Source: Chlorocebus sabaeus (Eukaryota > Chordata > Mammalia > Primates > Cercopithecidae). Taken from it: a stretch of DNA of 64,000 bases. The stretch lies in NCBI RefSeq assembly GCF_047675955.1, contig NC_132904.1, positions 5,053,501-5,117,500 on the forward strand, in the 5' to 3' direction. Position 1 is the first letter of the stretch. Each line of letters opens with the position of its first letter. Under the pieces are notes generated by a model that saw only the letters and a program-made list of their open reading frames with translations, did no database searches and was not told where the DNA came from. Of the stretch, positions 41,701 through 51,450 are shown in pieces. The translations under genes and the position numbers were made by a program.

Positions 41701-43265
41701 CCCGGGCAGCTGGACCAGCCTCCGTGATGGAGACACAGCAGCAGCTCAGGGGACAGCCATCCCCGGGCAGTGGACCCGGCCCTGTGGCTGGCTTGGGCAG
41801 ACACAGGCTCCCAGGGCAGCAGGAAGAGAAGGTTGTGGTAGGTTTGCCTCAGCACACCTGCTGCACCCCAACACACTCACTGGATCTGCTGTGACTCAGG
41901 CTCCAAGCATGCAGGATTCATTCAGTGAAGGGGACAGGAGCCTCGAGGAAGTGAAGGCCAGATGGTGCCCCCAGGGCCCCGGTGACACTTGGCCGTGGCC
42001 TGAGCATAAGCGCGTGGCTGGTCGGAGCTTCCAGATGCTCCGTCCGCCTTGGAAACAGACGTTTTCCTGCAGGGCCCGTGGCAGAGCCCTGGACACAGGA
42101 AGAAAGGGCTATTTTTAGAGGCAAGGCTTCAGAGGTAGGGCTCAGCTGACCCCATCTCATCCTGCCCTCTGACTCCCACAGGAAGAGTCGTCGGAAACGC
42201 CTGACTTGGAGGCATGCAGAATTCTGCCTAATTCCGCGTCCATTAGCATGCAGGGTTGGGGGTAGTTGGGCCGGAGTGGGGGGGATGCAGAAACTCAACC
42301 AACCCTGAACCGGGCCAGCCTGGAGCGGAGACCACACAATCCATATGGTAATAACCTGGGATCGGCTGTGCATTTGCCCAGACTTCAGGGCACTGCCTTC
42401 ACTGCCATCCGTGGATACACAGCATAGTCCGTTGTATCGGGAGCTTTGTGCTGGGCCAGGACCATCACATGACAGACCCTGTCCTTTCCAAGAGCCACAA
42501 AGCTGAGTTTGGGCTAGGGACAGTCCACCTCTCAATGTCTATAGTGACACATGGGGCTCAGAGGTATGGCCCAAGCCTCTCAGAGCCCAACAAATGGGTA
42601 ACAGAGCTTGCCCAGCCCCTGTCCTCCCGGGCTGCACTGCAGCCCCAGTGCTGCCTAGTCCCCTAGGGGCCCAACAGAACCTTCTGGAAAGGTGTGGCCA
42701 GCATTGGCTCCCGCACCTGAGTGCACGCTGGCTGCTGTATAACGCTGCATTTTTGGCTGCAGTTCTTCCAAAAAAGATGCAGACCCACATTCTCCCTACT
42801 TTCTAGCCTCCCACACATGTCACACCCTCAGTCCACTCCCACACCTGGGAAGTCAGGGGCAAAAGACATGGGCTGAGACGGAGGTGAAAACCACCAGAGT
42901 TGGGGGAAGATAAGGAAGAACTTCTTCACTTCCCCACCTTCTGGTTCTAAGTTTAGAATTTTCACTTTTCACTCACAATGATTGTCCTTTTGCTAATGGA
43001 CGATCCTCTCTGGATCCAGCAGAAGTACTGCCTCCCCCACCCGAATTTCCTCTGTAAAAGAGAAACCTCTTCACCCGTGGAGGGGCCTTGCTTTATCATA
43101 TTCTTCCATTTTGAACTATGAGCTGCTTTCTTCATGACTCTATCTCTTGGGGCACTGAGGAGCCGTTTGGCCGTTTCCGCAGGGCACGGAAAACAAGGGA
43201 AGGTTTTGTGAAACTGCAGATGATGCTCCGTGGCAGGCTAAGGAGGGGGAGTCCCTCTAGACCTA
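41701..43265. other. Single-copy DNA, no gene recognised
   Basis: No repeat or exon is recognised. An A/T block at about 42210-42260 (GAATTCTGCCTAATTCCGCG, CCATTAGCATGCAGGG) could belong to a further non-coding element. Open frames up to about 205 codons on the minus strand lack domains. Confidence 0.45.
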
Positions 43266-43281
43266 AGCTGGGGTGACTTCT

Positions 43282-43413
43282 ATTTTTAAAAATAATAGAG
43301 ATGGCGGGGTCTCATTATGTTGCCCAGGCTGGTCTCAAACTCCTGGTCTCAAGTGATCCTCCTGCCCCTGAAAGTGCTGGGATTAGAGGCATGAGCCACT
43401 GCATTCGGCCATC
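43282..43413 (-). mobile_element. Alu-related monomer (FLAM-like or truncated Alu)
   Basis: About 130 bp of reverse Alu sequence only: ATAGAGATGGCGGGGTCTCA, TTGCCCAGGCTGGTCTCAAA, AAGTGCTGGGATTAGAGGCA and ATTCGGCC. The target duplication AGCTGGGGTGMCTTCT (43266-43281 and 43414-43429, one mismatch) shows it inserted at this length, so it is a monomer or a 5'-limited copy and not a later deletion. Confidence 0.8.
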
Positions 43414-43543
43414 AGCTGGGGTGCCTTCTGCTGCCTGAGTGTTGCTGTGTCCCAGATGGCCACGTGAGCTGCAAGGAAGCTTTGCGCTGTCGTGTGAGCT
43501 TTTGCATACCTGAGCAGGCTCCGTGCAGCCACGGTGCTTCTCA

Positions 43544-43588
43544 GGCACGGCTGGCATGGCTGGCACGGCTGGCACGGCTGGCACGGCT
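43544..43588 (+). repeat. 9-bp minisatellite, five copies
   Basis: GGCACGGCT repeats five times, the second copy as GGCATGGCT. It is short, GC-rich and local. Confidence 0.9.
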
Positions 43589-43664
43589 GGGCCTGGGGTT
43601 TGTTTTTATTTCCTCCTTAACAGCTGACTCAGAGGTAGCTTGTGACTCCCTGGTCTCAGCGACA

Positions 43665-44000
43665 TAAATTCATTCAATCGGCACCCGTGCACAGGGGACC
43701 TACTACGCACCAGGCTCTCAGCCAGGTGCAGGGGGCGGTGCGGAGAACGAAACAGGCGAAAGCTCCTGTCCTGGGGCAGCTCAGCTTCTGGAGAGTGGAG
43801 ACATCGTCGTCAGAATGAATAAAACGCCAAAGTCATTTAGAAGGAGATCACAGCTGTGGGGACAATCCCAGGCAGTGGGGACACAGGGAGCCCCTAGAGT
43901 TGAGGGGAGGGATTGCTGTTTTAGAGAGAGTGGTCGGGGAAGGCCTTGACAGTTGATTGAGGTTTGAAGGAGGTGAGGGAGAGGGGCACGTGGACACCTC
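43665..44000 (-). mobile_element. L2 LINE fragment
   Basis: Minus-orientation L2 3' region: AAATTCATTCAATCGGCACC, GGGACCTACTACGCACCAGG, TCCTGTCCTGGGGCAGCTCA, ATTGAGGTTTGAAGGAGG. The inner end is approximate. Confidence 0.65.
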
Positions 44001-44355
44001 AGGGAAGCCACAGCCCCTGCGAAAGCCCTGAGGCCATGAAATATCCAAGCAGTTCCAAGAACAGCAAGGAGGACGGGACTCCAAGCCCACTGGAACTCCC
44101 TCGCTATCCCCCTCCTGATGGTCTGAGGAGGCCTGGACAAGTGGCTGGATGAGCTGCACCATCAGCCCATTTTCTCCCGCCCCCTTTATCCCTCATCATT
44201 AACCAACTTCCCTTCTCTCCCCCCCTCCTGGGAGTTCCACCCAGCCCCAAGCAGAACCAAGCCTGGGTCCAGCTTTGGAAAGTCATGCCTGGCTGGTAGA
44301 GCAGCAGCTGTGCCCACACAGCATTCCCAGAGTAACAGTTGAATGTGGAGCTTCA
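44001..44355. other. Single-copy DNA, nothing recognised
   Basis: Possibly continues the decayed L2 at its start. No other repeat or exon is recognised. Confidence 0.45.
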
Positions 44356-44646
44356 GGCTAGGTGCGGTGGCTCACACCTGTAATCTCAGCACTTTGGGAG
44401 GCTGAGGTGGGTGGATCACCTAAGGTCAGGAGTTCGAGACCAGGCCAGCTAACATGGTGAAATCCCATCTTTACTAAAAATACAAAAATTATCCGAGCAT
44501 GGTGGGGCACATCTGTAATCCCAGCTACTCGGGAGGCTGAGGCAGGAGAATTGCTTGAATCTGGGAGGTGGAGGTGCAGTGAGCTGAGATCACACCACTG
44601 CACTCTAGCCTGGGTGACAGAGCGAGACGCCATCTCAAAAAAAAAA
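44356..44646 (+). mobile_element. AluS-type element
   Basis: Full-length plus-orientation Alu from GGCTAGGTGCGGTGGCTC to a short A-tail. The target duplication is GAATGTGGAGSYTCA (44341-44355 and 44647-44661, two mismatches). Confidence 0.92.
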
Positions 44647-44844
44647 GAATGTGGAGGCTCAAAACTTAGGGTATTTGGAAGACTCCCCGAAGGCTGAGTC
44701 CTGCTCTGGCCTGAATGCCATCCTGTCCTTGCTCCACGGAAGAGCAGTGGGAATAAATTCATTGTTCCCCGCTAGGAAGAGCAGAGGCCATGATAGTGGT
44801 GCTATTCTCAGGCCCAGAACAACCTGGAGATCATGCTCCACACC

Positions 44845-44945
44845 TTTTTGCAGGTGGGGATCTACAGGCCAGAGAAGGGAGGCGGCCTGCTGGCAGGACA
44901 CGAAGTTAGTTGTTGGCAAAGGAGGGGACCGGAAACCAGGTCTTC
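44845..44945 (-). mobile_element. MIR SINE fragment, diverged
   Basis: Minus orientation: GGTGGGGATCTACAGGCCAG, AGAAGGGAGGCGGCCTGCTG, ACCGGAAACCAGGTCTTC. The match is loose. Confidence 0.5.
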
Positions 44946-45039
44946 TAGCTCGGATAATTGAAGACTAAAGACTGTTGACAAATATTTCTAGGTCTCTGAT
45001 TTCTGAGCAAATAGAATTTTTCTTCTCATCCCCGTTGAA

Positions 45040-45200
45040 ATCAGGTATGGTGGCACGACTTGATTGACCAGTGAAATGTGAGCGGAAGGGATCTCGGTCA
45101 CTTGTGAGCCGAAGTGTTAAGAACCAGCACGTGCATCTGGCCTCCATGATGATGGAGGCCTGGGTGGGACTCAATCCTCCATCAGCCTGGGTCCCTGGAG
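45040..45200 (+). mobile_element. LTR-like dispersed repeat fragment, family uncertain
   Basis: GACCAGTGAAATGTGAGCGG, AAGGGATCTCGGTCACTTGT, TGTTAAGAACCAGCACGTGC and CCATCAGCCTGGGTCCCTGG follow a common mammalian repeat that also seems present at 23715-24075 and 50470-51230. Confidence 0.45.
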
Positions 45201-45444
45201 CATGTCTGGAGCAGGCCCTCACTCCTTACATGTGTGGCACAAGAGGAAGACAAACCTTGGTTATCTGAAACTGGCAGTCCGCAAATGCCAGCCTGTGGGC
45301 AATTTCTCAATTTCATTTTATAGGAATGCAGCCCACTCATTGATGGGCTGTCTGCCACGCTTTTGTGTTACAATGGCAGGTTGAGGAGTTGCAACGGAGA
45401 CTGGGACTGAATGGCCTGCAAAGCCTAAAATATATATTAACAGT

Positions 45445-45761
45445 AGCCAGACACGGTGGCTCACAACTGTAAACTCAGCACTTTGGGAGGCTGAAGAGGG
45501 TGAATCACTCGAGGTCAGGAGTTGGAGACCAGCCTCACCCACATGGCAAAACCTTGTCTCTACCAAAAATACAAAAATTAGCTGGATATGGTGGTGGGCA
45601 CCTGTAATCCCAGCTACTTGGGAGACTGAGGCAGGAGAATTGCTTGAACCTGGGAGGTGGAGGTTGCAGTGAGCCGAGATCTTGCCATTGCATTCCAGCC
45701 TGGGCAACAGAGTGAGACTGTGTCTCCAACAACAACAGCAACAACAACAACAACAACAAAA
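45445..45761 (+). mobile_element. AluS/J-type element with (CAA)n tail
   Basis: Full-length plus-orientation Alu ending GAGACTGTGTCTC. Instead of a plain A-tail it has a (CAA)n microsatellite (45727-45759, with one CAG), a known outcome of tail mutation and slippage. I see no clear target duplication. Confidence 0.9.
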
Positions 45762-46719
45762 GTACATGTCACCCTTTACAGAAACCATTTGCTGACCCTG
45801 CTGGCAGCCATTGAGATCTGGGGGCCTGTTTGTTGCCAGAGCATGGCATAGCGCATTCTGACCTATACACTTTCTAATCATGCCCACAACTTCTGAGTGC
45901 TGTCTCATGAGCAAAACGTGCTATATTAGCACTGTAGTAAAGCGCTTCTGGCCTGTTTCCAGGGGCTGAGTGCAGAGCCTCCATTATAGTCACCATTTTG
46001 TATGTCAGGAAGGGAAGGTCCAGGGAGGTGGTGAGTCTGAAGTGTCCTCAGGCTTCTCCAGGCCTCTGCCACCCACGCTAAAATGAACAGCCCCTGAGAA
46101 TTTTTAAGTTTTGTCTGCATTGTGGAAAGCAGAAGGCAGAGGCAGGAGATCCATGGGCCTTTACCCCAGCACCATCCGTTTAAAACAACAGAAGAAAAGG
46201 GAAGCCGGTTCAGCCCAGAGCAGAAATGAGGAGTGGTAGGATCCGGCTGCCCCAGGCCGCCCAGCTCCTCTGTCTGCTTCCTCTATTTGTGCTGGGCAGC
46301 CCCCACCTCCCTGGCTTACGTGGCCTGTGGAGGGATCAGCTGTGGGGGACAACAATTTTGTCCAACCCCAGGCCTTGGTGTCCCCGTCCCTCTGTGTGCA
46401 CCCTCTTCCAGCATGGGTGCTGCAGAGCCAACGTGAGGGGTCCACAGCCAGGGGCACCCTTCTCTGCCCCCCACCAAACACAGAGGCTGCTGGGGTGGAA
46501 CCCAAGGTCCTGCCTGTGGGAAAAGCCATGTGGGGCCCCGCCCTCCGCCTCCCCTGCAGCCCTGGCTTCCCAGGCTGTCCTCTCCCGGATCTCATACCTC
46601 ACATTCCCTAGCACAGTTCCGACAGGCCCATGAGCAGGGAGTCCTCGTGGCCTGGGAAGGTGGCCGAGAAAGTTTGAACAGCTGCAGAGCCTGCCCATCC
46701 ACTCTCTCCAGCCACATTT
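45762..46719. other. Single-copy DNA, no gene recognised
   Basis: GC content rises from about 46200. Overlapping open frames of 94-178 codons at 46161-46872 occur on both strands and have no recognisable domain. Confidence 0.5.
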
Positions 46720-46760
46720 GTGTCTGTGTGTGTGTGTGTGTGTGCGCGCGTGTCTGTGTT
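46720..46760 (+). repeat. (TG)n(CG)n microsatellite
   Basis: TGTGTCTGTG, then a TG run and GCGCGCGTGTCTGTG. Alternating purine-pyrimidine with a CG core makes it Z-DNA-prone. Confidence 0.9.
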
Positions 46761-47044
46761 TTGACCAACCTCTTAGGCTTATGTAACACACTTGGAAGTC
46801 AAGAAGCAAGGACTCATTACTGACAGCCCCAGAGAGGTTTGCGAAACACTTGCTGTGAAGAAATATTCCCATTGAGAAAAAGTTCCATGGTGCTCATGCT
46901 CCCAGTGGCTCAGGTATGTCGCTGGGGTGACAGTGGCGTGAGAAGCAGGAGTCCCCAGGGCTCCAGAGCCCAGCGCCCCCTGCCAGGGCTGTGTCGCGCC
47001 CAGAAATGGAATTGAGCATCGCTTTTGACCTCTATGTCACTGCT
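46761..47044. other. Single-copy DNA, nothing recognised
   Basis: No repeat or exon is recognised. Confidence 0.5.
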
Positions 47045-47200
47045 CATGTCACCAACAACAACCGATGTTGGTGACTAAGCTCCGGCCACATACCAGGCAC
47101 TGTGCTGGGCCCCTGCGTTTGTGACTTTCCTGGGCGCGTGCATGATCAAGGGCTAGGTGCTCCTGTGCCCAGTTTACAGAGGAGGACACAGGCAAGGCGG
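47045..47200 (-). mobile_element. MIR SINE
   Basis: Minus orientation: CATACCAGGCACTGTGCTGG, GCCCAGTTTACAGAGGAGGA and CACAGGCAAGG in the expected order. Confidence 0.65.
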
Positions 47201-47760
47201 TGGGGTCGGGGCCCTCGTCAGCAGCCTGCCACCCGACACCTCCCTGAGGTCAGGGAAGAAGCAGACCCCTCCCTCCCCACAAGTACAGCTCTATGTGGCC
47301 CCTTTGCATGAGTGTATTTTTAAGCCACTTGCTAGATCCCAAGAGGAAATGAGTGCTCATCCTGGAGGGAGAGGCCAGCATTCCATGGGGCCGTTTCCCT
47401 TTTCAGAGAGCTGATGTGGAGGATTCTGGGCTGTTCCTGGCCATGTCGTCATCTGGGGCCCCAGGAAACTTACAGACCCGAGGGCCAGCGTTTGGGGCCC
47501 AGAGCCCAGCAGATAGCCATCTTAGAGGCATTCTCCCCAGGGCCAGGGCTGCTAAACCCAACCCCACATCTCCTACACAAATGCGTCTTTCACTGGGGCT
47601 CTGGAAACCGGAGACCATGTAAATCCAAGAAGATGAAATTGTGTGGGTCTGGGCTGCAGCTACACACTGAGACTCGGCAGCCGAGGGGCCCCAGCCTCAG
47701 AGGGAACTCAATGAATTTGTCAGGGAACTGAAAACAGATGATTTCAATCAGCAGGGGAAA
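47201..47760. other. Single-copy DNA preceding a CpG island
   Basis: No repeat is recognised. The last 80 bases (TCAATGAATTTGTCAGGG, AGATGATTTCAATCAGC) are AT-richer and may belong to the regulatory block that follows. Confidence 0.5.
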
Positions 47761-47769
47761 AAAATGACT

Positions 47770-48190
47770 TCATGGCCACAGTTGACCGAAGCAGGCGGCG
47801 TTTGGCTGCCAGGCCCTGCCTGGGAGGTGCTTCCAGAAAGCCTGGCCTCTTCCGCAGCCTCTGGCGGGGGTCTTCCCTGCGAGGAGCCAGCGCCGCTCGA
47901 GCCGCAGCATGGCCCGGCAGAAGGCAGCCGCCGTGATGGGGCCGGCGAGGTGCGGTGATAACCCGGGCTCCCCGCCCCCGCGCTTCCTCTCCGCTGCGCT
48001 TTCATGAATGGTCCCGCTTCCCAGACAGCCGATTGGCTGAGACCCCGGCCGCGACGCCCAATCAGCGGCTGTGGCTGCCCGGTCTCCGCTCCGCGTGGGG
48101 CCTTGGTCCTGCAGCCATGAATGGCGCAGCCTCAGCTGCCTGTAGCCACCGCCTACCTTGCGAGGGCCCCCTCCCCCGAGGGAGGAGGAG
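47770..48190. promoter_or_regulatory. CpG island with twin opposed CCAAT boxes
   Basis: By hand count about 37 CpGs fall in 420 bp, highest at 47881-48060. The part CCGATTGGCTGAG carries an inverted CCAAT box (ATTGG 48032-48036) and CGCCCAATCAGCGG a forward one (CCAAT 48058-48062), 26 bp apart, with flanks matching NF-Y preferences. The pair is enclosed by direct repeats CATGAATGG (48003-48011 and 48116-48124). No TATA box is evident. Paired NF-Y sites in a CpG island are typical of a TATA-less, often bidirectional promoter. No convincing coding first exon follows on either strand, so a non-coding RNA promoter or enhancer is as likely. Confidence 0.55.
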
Positions 48191-48200
48191 CAGGGAATTT

Positions 48201-48213
48201 CCCCCCCCCCCCC
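48201..48213 (+). repeat. C13 homopolymer
   Basis: Thirteen consecutive C at the downstream edge of the CpG island. The minus strand is G13 and could form a quadruplex. Length is uncertain in any assembly. Confidence 0.85.
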
Positions 48214-48879
48214 ACCAGACCGTTCGGGGTTCTGGTGCAATTGTGTCAATCTGAGGCTGGGCTGGAGCTCCTGACAATAGCCCGTGGGCTTCCAAGGTTG
48301 ACATTCAAGGTCTTGTCACAGTGAAAGGGCTTGCATAGTTAGAAATGAATTTCTTTGCCTATAGCCCGGGCTGATTCCAGTTCCAGGGAAAGAACTGCAG
48401 CCTTCCAGTGTAAGCAGGCAGCCCTGCTGGGGACAAAGACAGGGCCGTGGGAGGAGGTGGGGCCCCTTCCTGGCCAGGGCTGGGGGTGGGGGGGTCGGAC
48501 ACGTGCAAACTGCTGGGAACTTCTCCTGCAAACCAGAGGGCCTTGGCCACCCCTCTTGGTCACTGGCCTTGTCCTAGCTTCATATGCCACGTGCATGAAA
48601 CGGCTGGGGCCCCTGTTGGGGAACCCAGCTATTCTGCTGCATTTCCTGTTAAGTAGGAAAACATGTTCTGTTTGCTGATGTTATAAAGAAGGCATGTGTT
48701 TACAAATGCTCATTGGGGAGAGCGTGGTTAATGGGCCAGCTTCCGGCCTCCCCTCCCCAGATGAAGTGATTGTGTAGCTGACAGAATGGGCCTGCTCTTC
48801 AGGGGAAGACCCCCTACTTGGGGAAATTAGACGATCAGAAGCCAGATTTCAAAGCTGTCTAGAAAGTGCTTTTGCAAGG
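48214..48879. other. Single-copy DNA, nothing recognised
   Basis: Open frames of up to about 107 codons occur on both strands and have no domain. No repeat is recognised. Confidence 0.5.
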
Positions 48880-48975
48880 TAGGTTGAGGCCAGGATGAGG
48901 AAGGCCTTGAATGCCAAAGTGAGGAGGTGTCCCAAGCCCTTGGGAGTCATGGAAGGCTGGTGAGATGCAGAGTGA
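48880..48975 (-). mobile_element. L2 LINE fragment
   Basis: GAGGAAGGCCTTGAATGCCA, AAGTGAGGAGG and GGAGTCATGGAAGGCTGGTG match the minus-orientation L2 segment that reads ...GGCCTTGTAGGCCA...GGGAAGCCATTGGAGG.... Confidence 0.65.
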
Positions 48976-49104
48976 GATTTTGGAGCGTTTCAGAAGCTTG
49001 AATCTTCCCCGGCAGGGACTTCTCTGCCAACACACCTACCATGTGCATGGCTGGGGGGAACCTTTTATGGAACTTCCGAATTAGAACTGTGCAAACAGCT
49101 TCCT

Positions 49105-49215
49105 GTGACCCCTTGACAAGCCCCATTTTAAAGATGAGAAAACTGAGGTTCAGAGTAATCTGCAAAGGGTCCCACAATTTGGGAGTGGCAAGACGAGGAC
49201 TGGAACCTATCTCTG
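49105..49215 (-). mobile_element. MIR SINE
   Basis: Minus orientation: GCCCCATTTTAAAGATGAGA, AAACTGAGGTTCAGAGTAAT and GGACTGGAACCTATCTCTGC. Confidence 0.8.
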
Positions 49216-49479
49216 CCTGTTGCTATAGGGGAAGGGCACAGCCAGGTGCAGCACGCTCACAGGGACTGGTGTGAGAAGGCTTCAGCAACGAAATGTGGGT
49301 GGATCACTGAGCACCGGGGCAGGCACTGACTCATTGCTGCAGTGGTTAGGATCAGGACTGGTGAGAAATGTATCTGTTCCCAAATTTCTATGAGCCAGAC
49401 TCTGGTCTCCCAGGTGGTTTCATGAGGCCTTGAGTATGCAGCAGAGGGCGGCCTGACAAATTCATGTAGATTTCCAGTC
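49216..49479. other. Single-copy DNA, nothing recognised
   Basis: No repeat or exon is recognised. Confidence 0.5.
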
Positions 49480-49488
49480 GTAGCATCT

Positions 49489-49489
49489 G

Positions 49490-49528
<39 letters not shown>

Positions 49529-50041
49529 GAGATGGAGTTTCACTCTTGTTGCCCAGGCTGGAGTGCAGTGGTGTGATGTCGGCTCACCGCAACCTCCACC
49601 TCCCTGGTTCGAGCAATTCTCCTGCCTCAGCATCCCAAGTGGCTGGGATTACAGGCACGCGCCATCACATCCAGCTAATTTTGTATTTTTAGTAGAGTCG
49701 CAGTTTCTCCATGTTGGTCAGGTTGGTCTCAAACTCCTAACCTCAGGTGATCCGCCTGCCTTGAGATGGAGTCTTACTCTGCAGTCAGGCTGGAGTGCAG
49801 TGGTGCGATCTCGGCTCACTGAAACCTCCACATCCTGGGTTCAAGCGATTCTCCTGTCTCAGTCTCCTGAGTAGCTGGGATTACAGACACCCACCACACC
49901 CAGCTAATTTTTGTATTTTTAGTAGAGATGGGGTTTCAACATGTTGACCAGGCTGGTCTCAAACTCCTGACCTCAGGTGATCAGCCCACATTGGCCTCCT
50001 GAAGTGCTGGGATTACAGGCATGACCCACCTTGCCCAGCCT
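49489..50041 (-). mobile_element. Composite Alu (about 1.8 Alu units)
   Basis: Two reverse Alus are fused head to tail. The first (49491-49760) has a T-rich tail but lacks about the first 50 bp of Alu consensus. The second (49761-50040) starts directly at TGAGATGGAGTCTTACTCTG with no T-run and ends CCCAGCC. One target duplication, GTAGCATCT (49480-49488 and 50042-50050), encloses the pair, and none lies at the inner junction. This fits one insertion followed by an Alu-Alu exchange that made a partial tandem duplication. Confidence 0.9.
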
Positions 50042-50096
50042 GTAGCATCTATTTCTGCCAGCCTAATGCCCAATATCAGTTTTTATTCTTCTATTT

Positions 50097-50430
50097 CAGC
50101 AGTTTGTAAAATTTCTGGTCTTGGAGCCGATTTGCCTCTTAAAAGTTATTGAGGACCCCAGAGAGATTTTGTTGTTATGGGTTTTACCTACTGATATTTA
50201 CTGAGTTAGAAATGAAGACATAGAAATTTGTAAAATGCATGACTCTGCAAGCACACATTCTGTTAGCTCTCAGAGTGACAGTGTCATCATGGGTCCTATG
50301 GCCTCTGGGAAACTCCACTGCACAGTCATGAGAGAATGAAAAGAAAAAAGACAATTCATGCCTCAGTGTCTTCATGAAATTAACTGCAACCTCTCAGGCC
50401 TCCTGAAACCACACTTTGAGAACTGCTCCA
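50097..50430 (+). mobile_element. MER5A/MER5A1-type hAT-Charlie element
   Basis: Decayed terminal inverted repeats CAGCAGTTTGTAAAATTT and CACTTTGAGAACTGCTCC bound a segment with TTATTGAGGACCCCAGAGAG, TGATATTTACTGAGTTAGAA, GCCTCTGGGAAACTCCACTG and ACAGTCATGAGAGAATGAAA. This is a non-autonomous DNA transposon without transposase coding capacity. Confidence 0.88.
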
Positions 50431-50469
50431 CAGAGGGCAAATTGAGCTGGGCGGCGGGTGCCTGGCGAA

Positions 50470-51230
50470 AGCTTCATTTCCCAGACTTCTTGTGGCTAGG
50501 TCCGGCCATGCCATACTCTGGGCGAATGGACTATGAGCTGTCCTCGATGGTGCTGGGCAGCATGATAGATCTGTGAGTGAAGGAGTCATGTGCAGTGGCT
50601 ACATCCTGCCTCAGACCAATGAGCTTTTCCCTTCTTCTCCCCCTTCCACAGGCTGGGGTATAAATGAGGCATGAGTCAATTTGGCCCTTGTAGACAGGGC
50701 AACCCTCAGGTGTGAGAGAGCCTGGGTCACCAATATCATACTGCCATATTTGTTTTGTGTTTGTTTGATTTTTTGTCGTTGTTTTTGAGATGGAGTTTCA
50801 CTCTTGCTGCCCAGGCTGGAGTGCAATGGCGCAATCTTGGCTCACTGCAACCTCTGCCTCCCAGGTTCAAGCGATTCTCCTGCCTCAGCCTCCCAAGTAA
50901 CTGGGATTACAGGTGTCTGCCCCAACGCCTGGCTAATTTTTTGTATATTTAGTAGAGACAAGATTTCACCATGTTGGCAGGCTGGCGTGGAACTCCTGAC
51001 CTCAGGTGATGCACCTGCCTCGGCCGCCCAAAGTGCTAGGATTACAAGAGTGAGCCACCATGCCCAGCCCACGCTGCCATATTTGTCCTGGATTGACTAT
51101 GTGGGGTCCTATAGGAAAAAGAAATCAACAGCTGGGCTTCTGCTACTGTATTTTGCAGTCTTCATTATAATAGCCTAGCTGGAATCCTGATCGGTACATC
51201 ATTCATTCTTACGCACCTCGCTTCCTGCTC
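50470..51230 (+). mobile_element. LTR-like dispersed repeat, family uncertain, split by Alu
   Basis: CTTCATTTCCCAGACTTCTT, GGCTAGGTCCGGCCATG, GATCTGTGAGTGAAGGAGTC before the Alu and CCATATTTGTCCTGGATTGA, AAAAAGAAATCAACAGCTGG and ATTTTGCAGTCTTCATTATA after it follow a familiar common repeat of uncertain name. The Alu at 50754-51073 interrupts it. Confidence 0.45.
50754..51073 (-). mobile_element. AluS-type element
   Basis: Full-length reverse Alu with a T-rich, GTT-interrupted tail. A perfect 13-bp target duplication CTGCCATATTTGT flanks it (50741-50753 and 51074-51086). Confidence 0.93.
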
Positions 51231-51450
51231 TTATTATGTTTGCAAGAAATTGGATGAACCATCCAGATAAGCCCCTGGGAGGAGCTGAGCCTTCAGCTGG
51301 AAGCGTGAGGTGGTGAAGCACCCCTGACAGATCATTCCTTTAACATACTTTTATTGAGATATTCTTGTCATGAATCCAACAGGGTCCAGGAGAGGAACGT
51401 GAGGTCACAGCTGCTGGGAGGAGGGGACGAGGGGATAGAGCTTGCCAGGG
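51231..51450. other. Short single-copy interval
   Basis: No repeat or exon is recognised. Confidence 0.45.

Noticed and set aside
45318..45914. 198-codon minus-strand open frame
   Set aside because: Its core is translated Alu sequence, with a Cys run from the (CAA)n tail.
47955..48254. 99-codon open frame starting in the CpG island, as a possible first exon
   Set aside because: No recognisable protein, weak start context and no donor site I could support; frames are open on several strands because of GC content.
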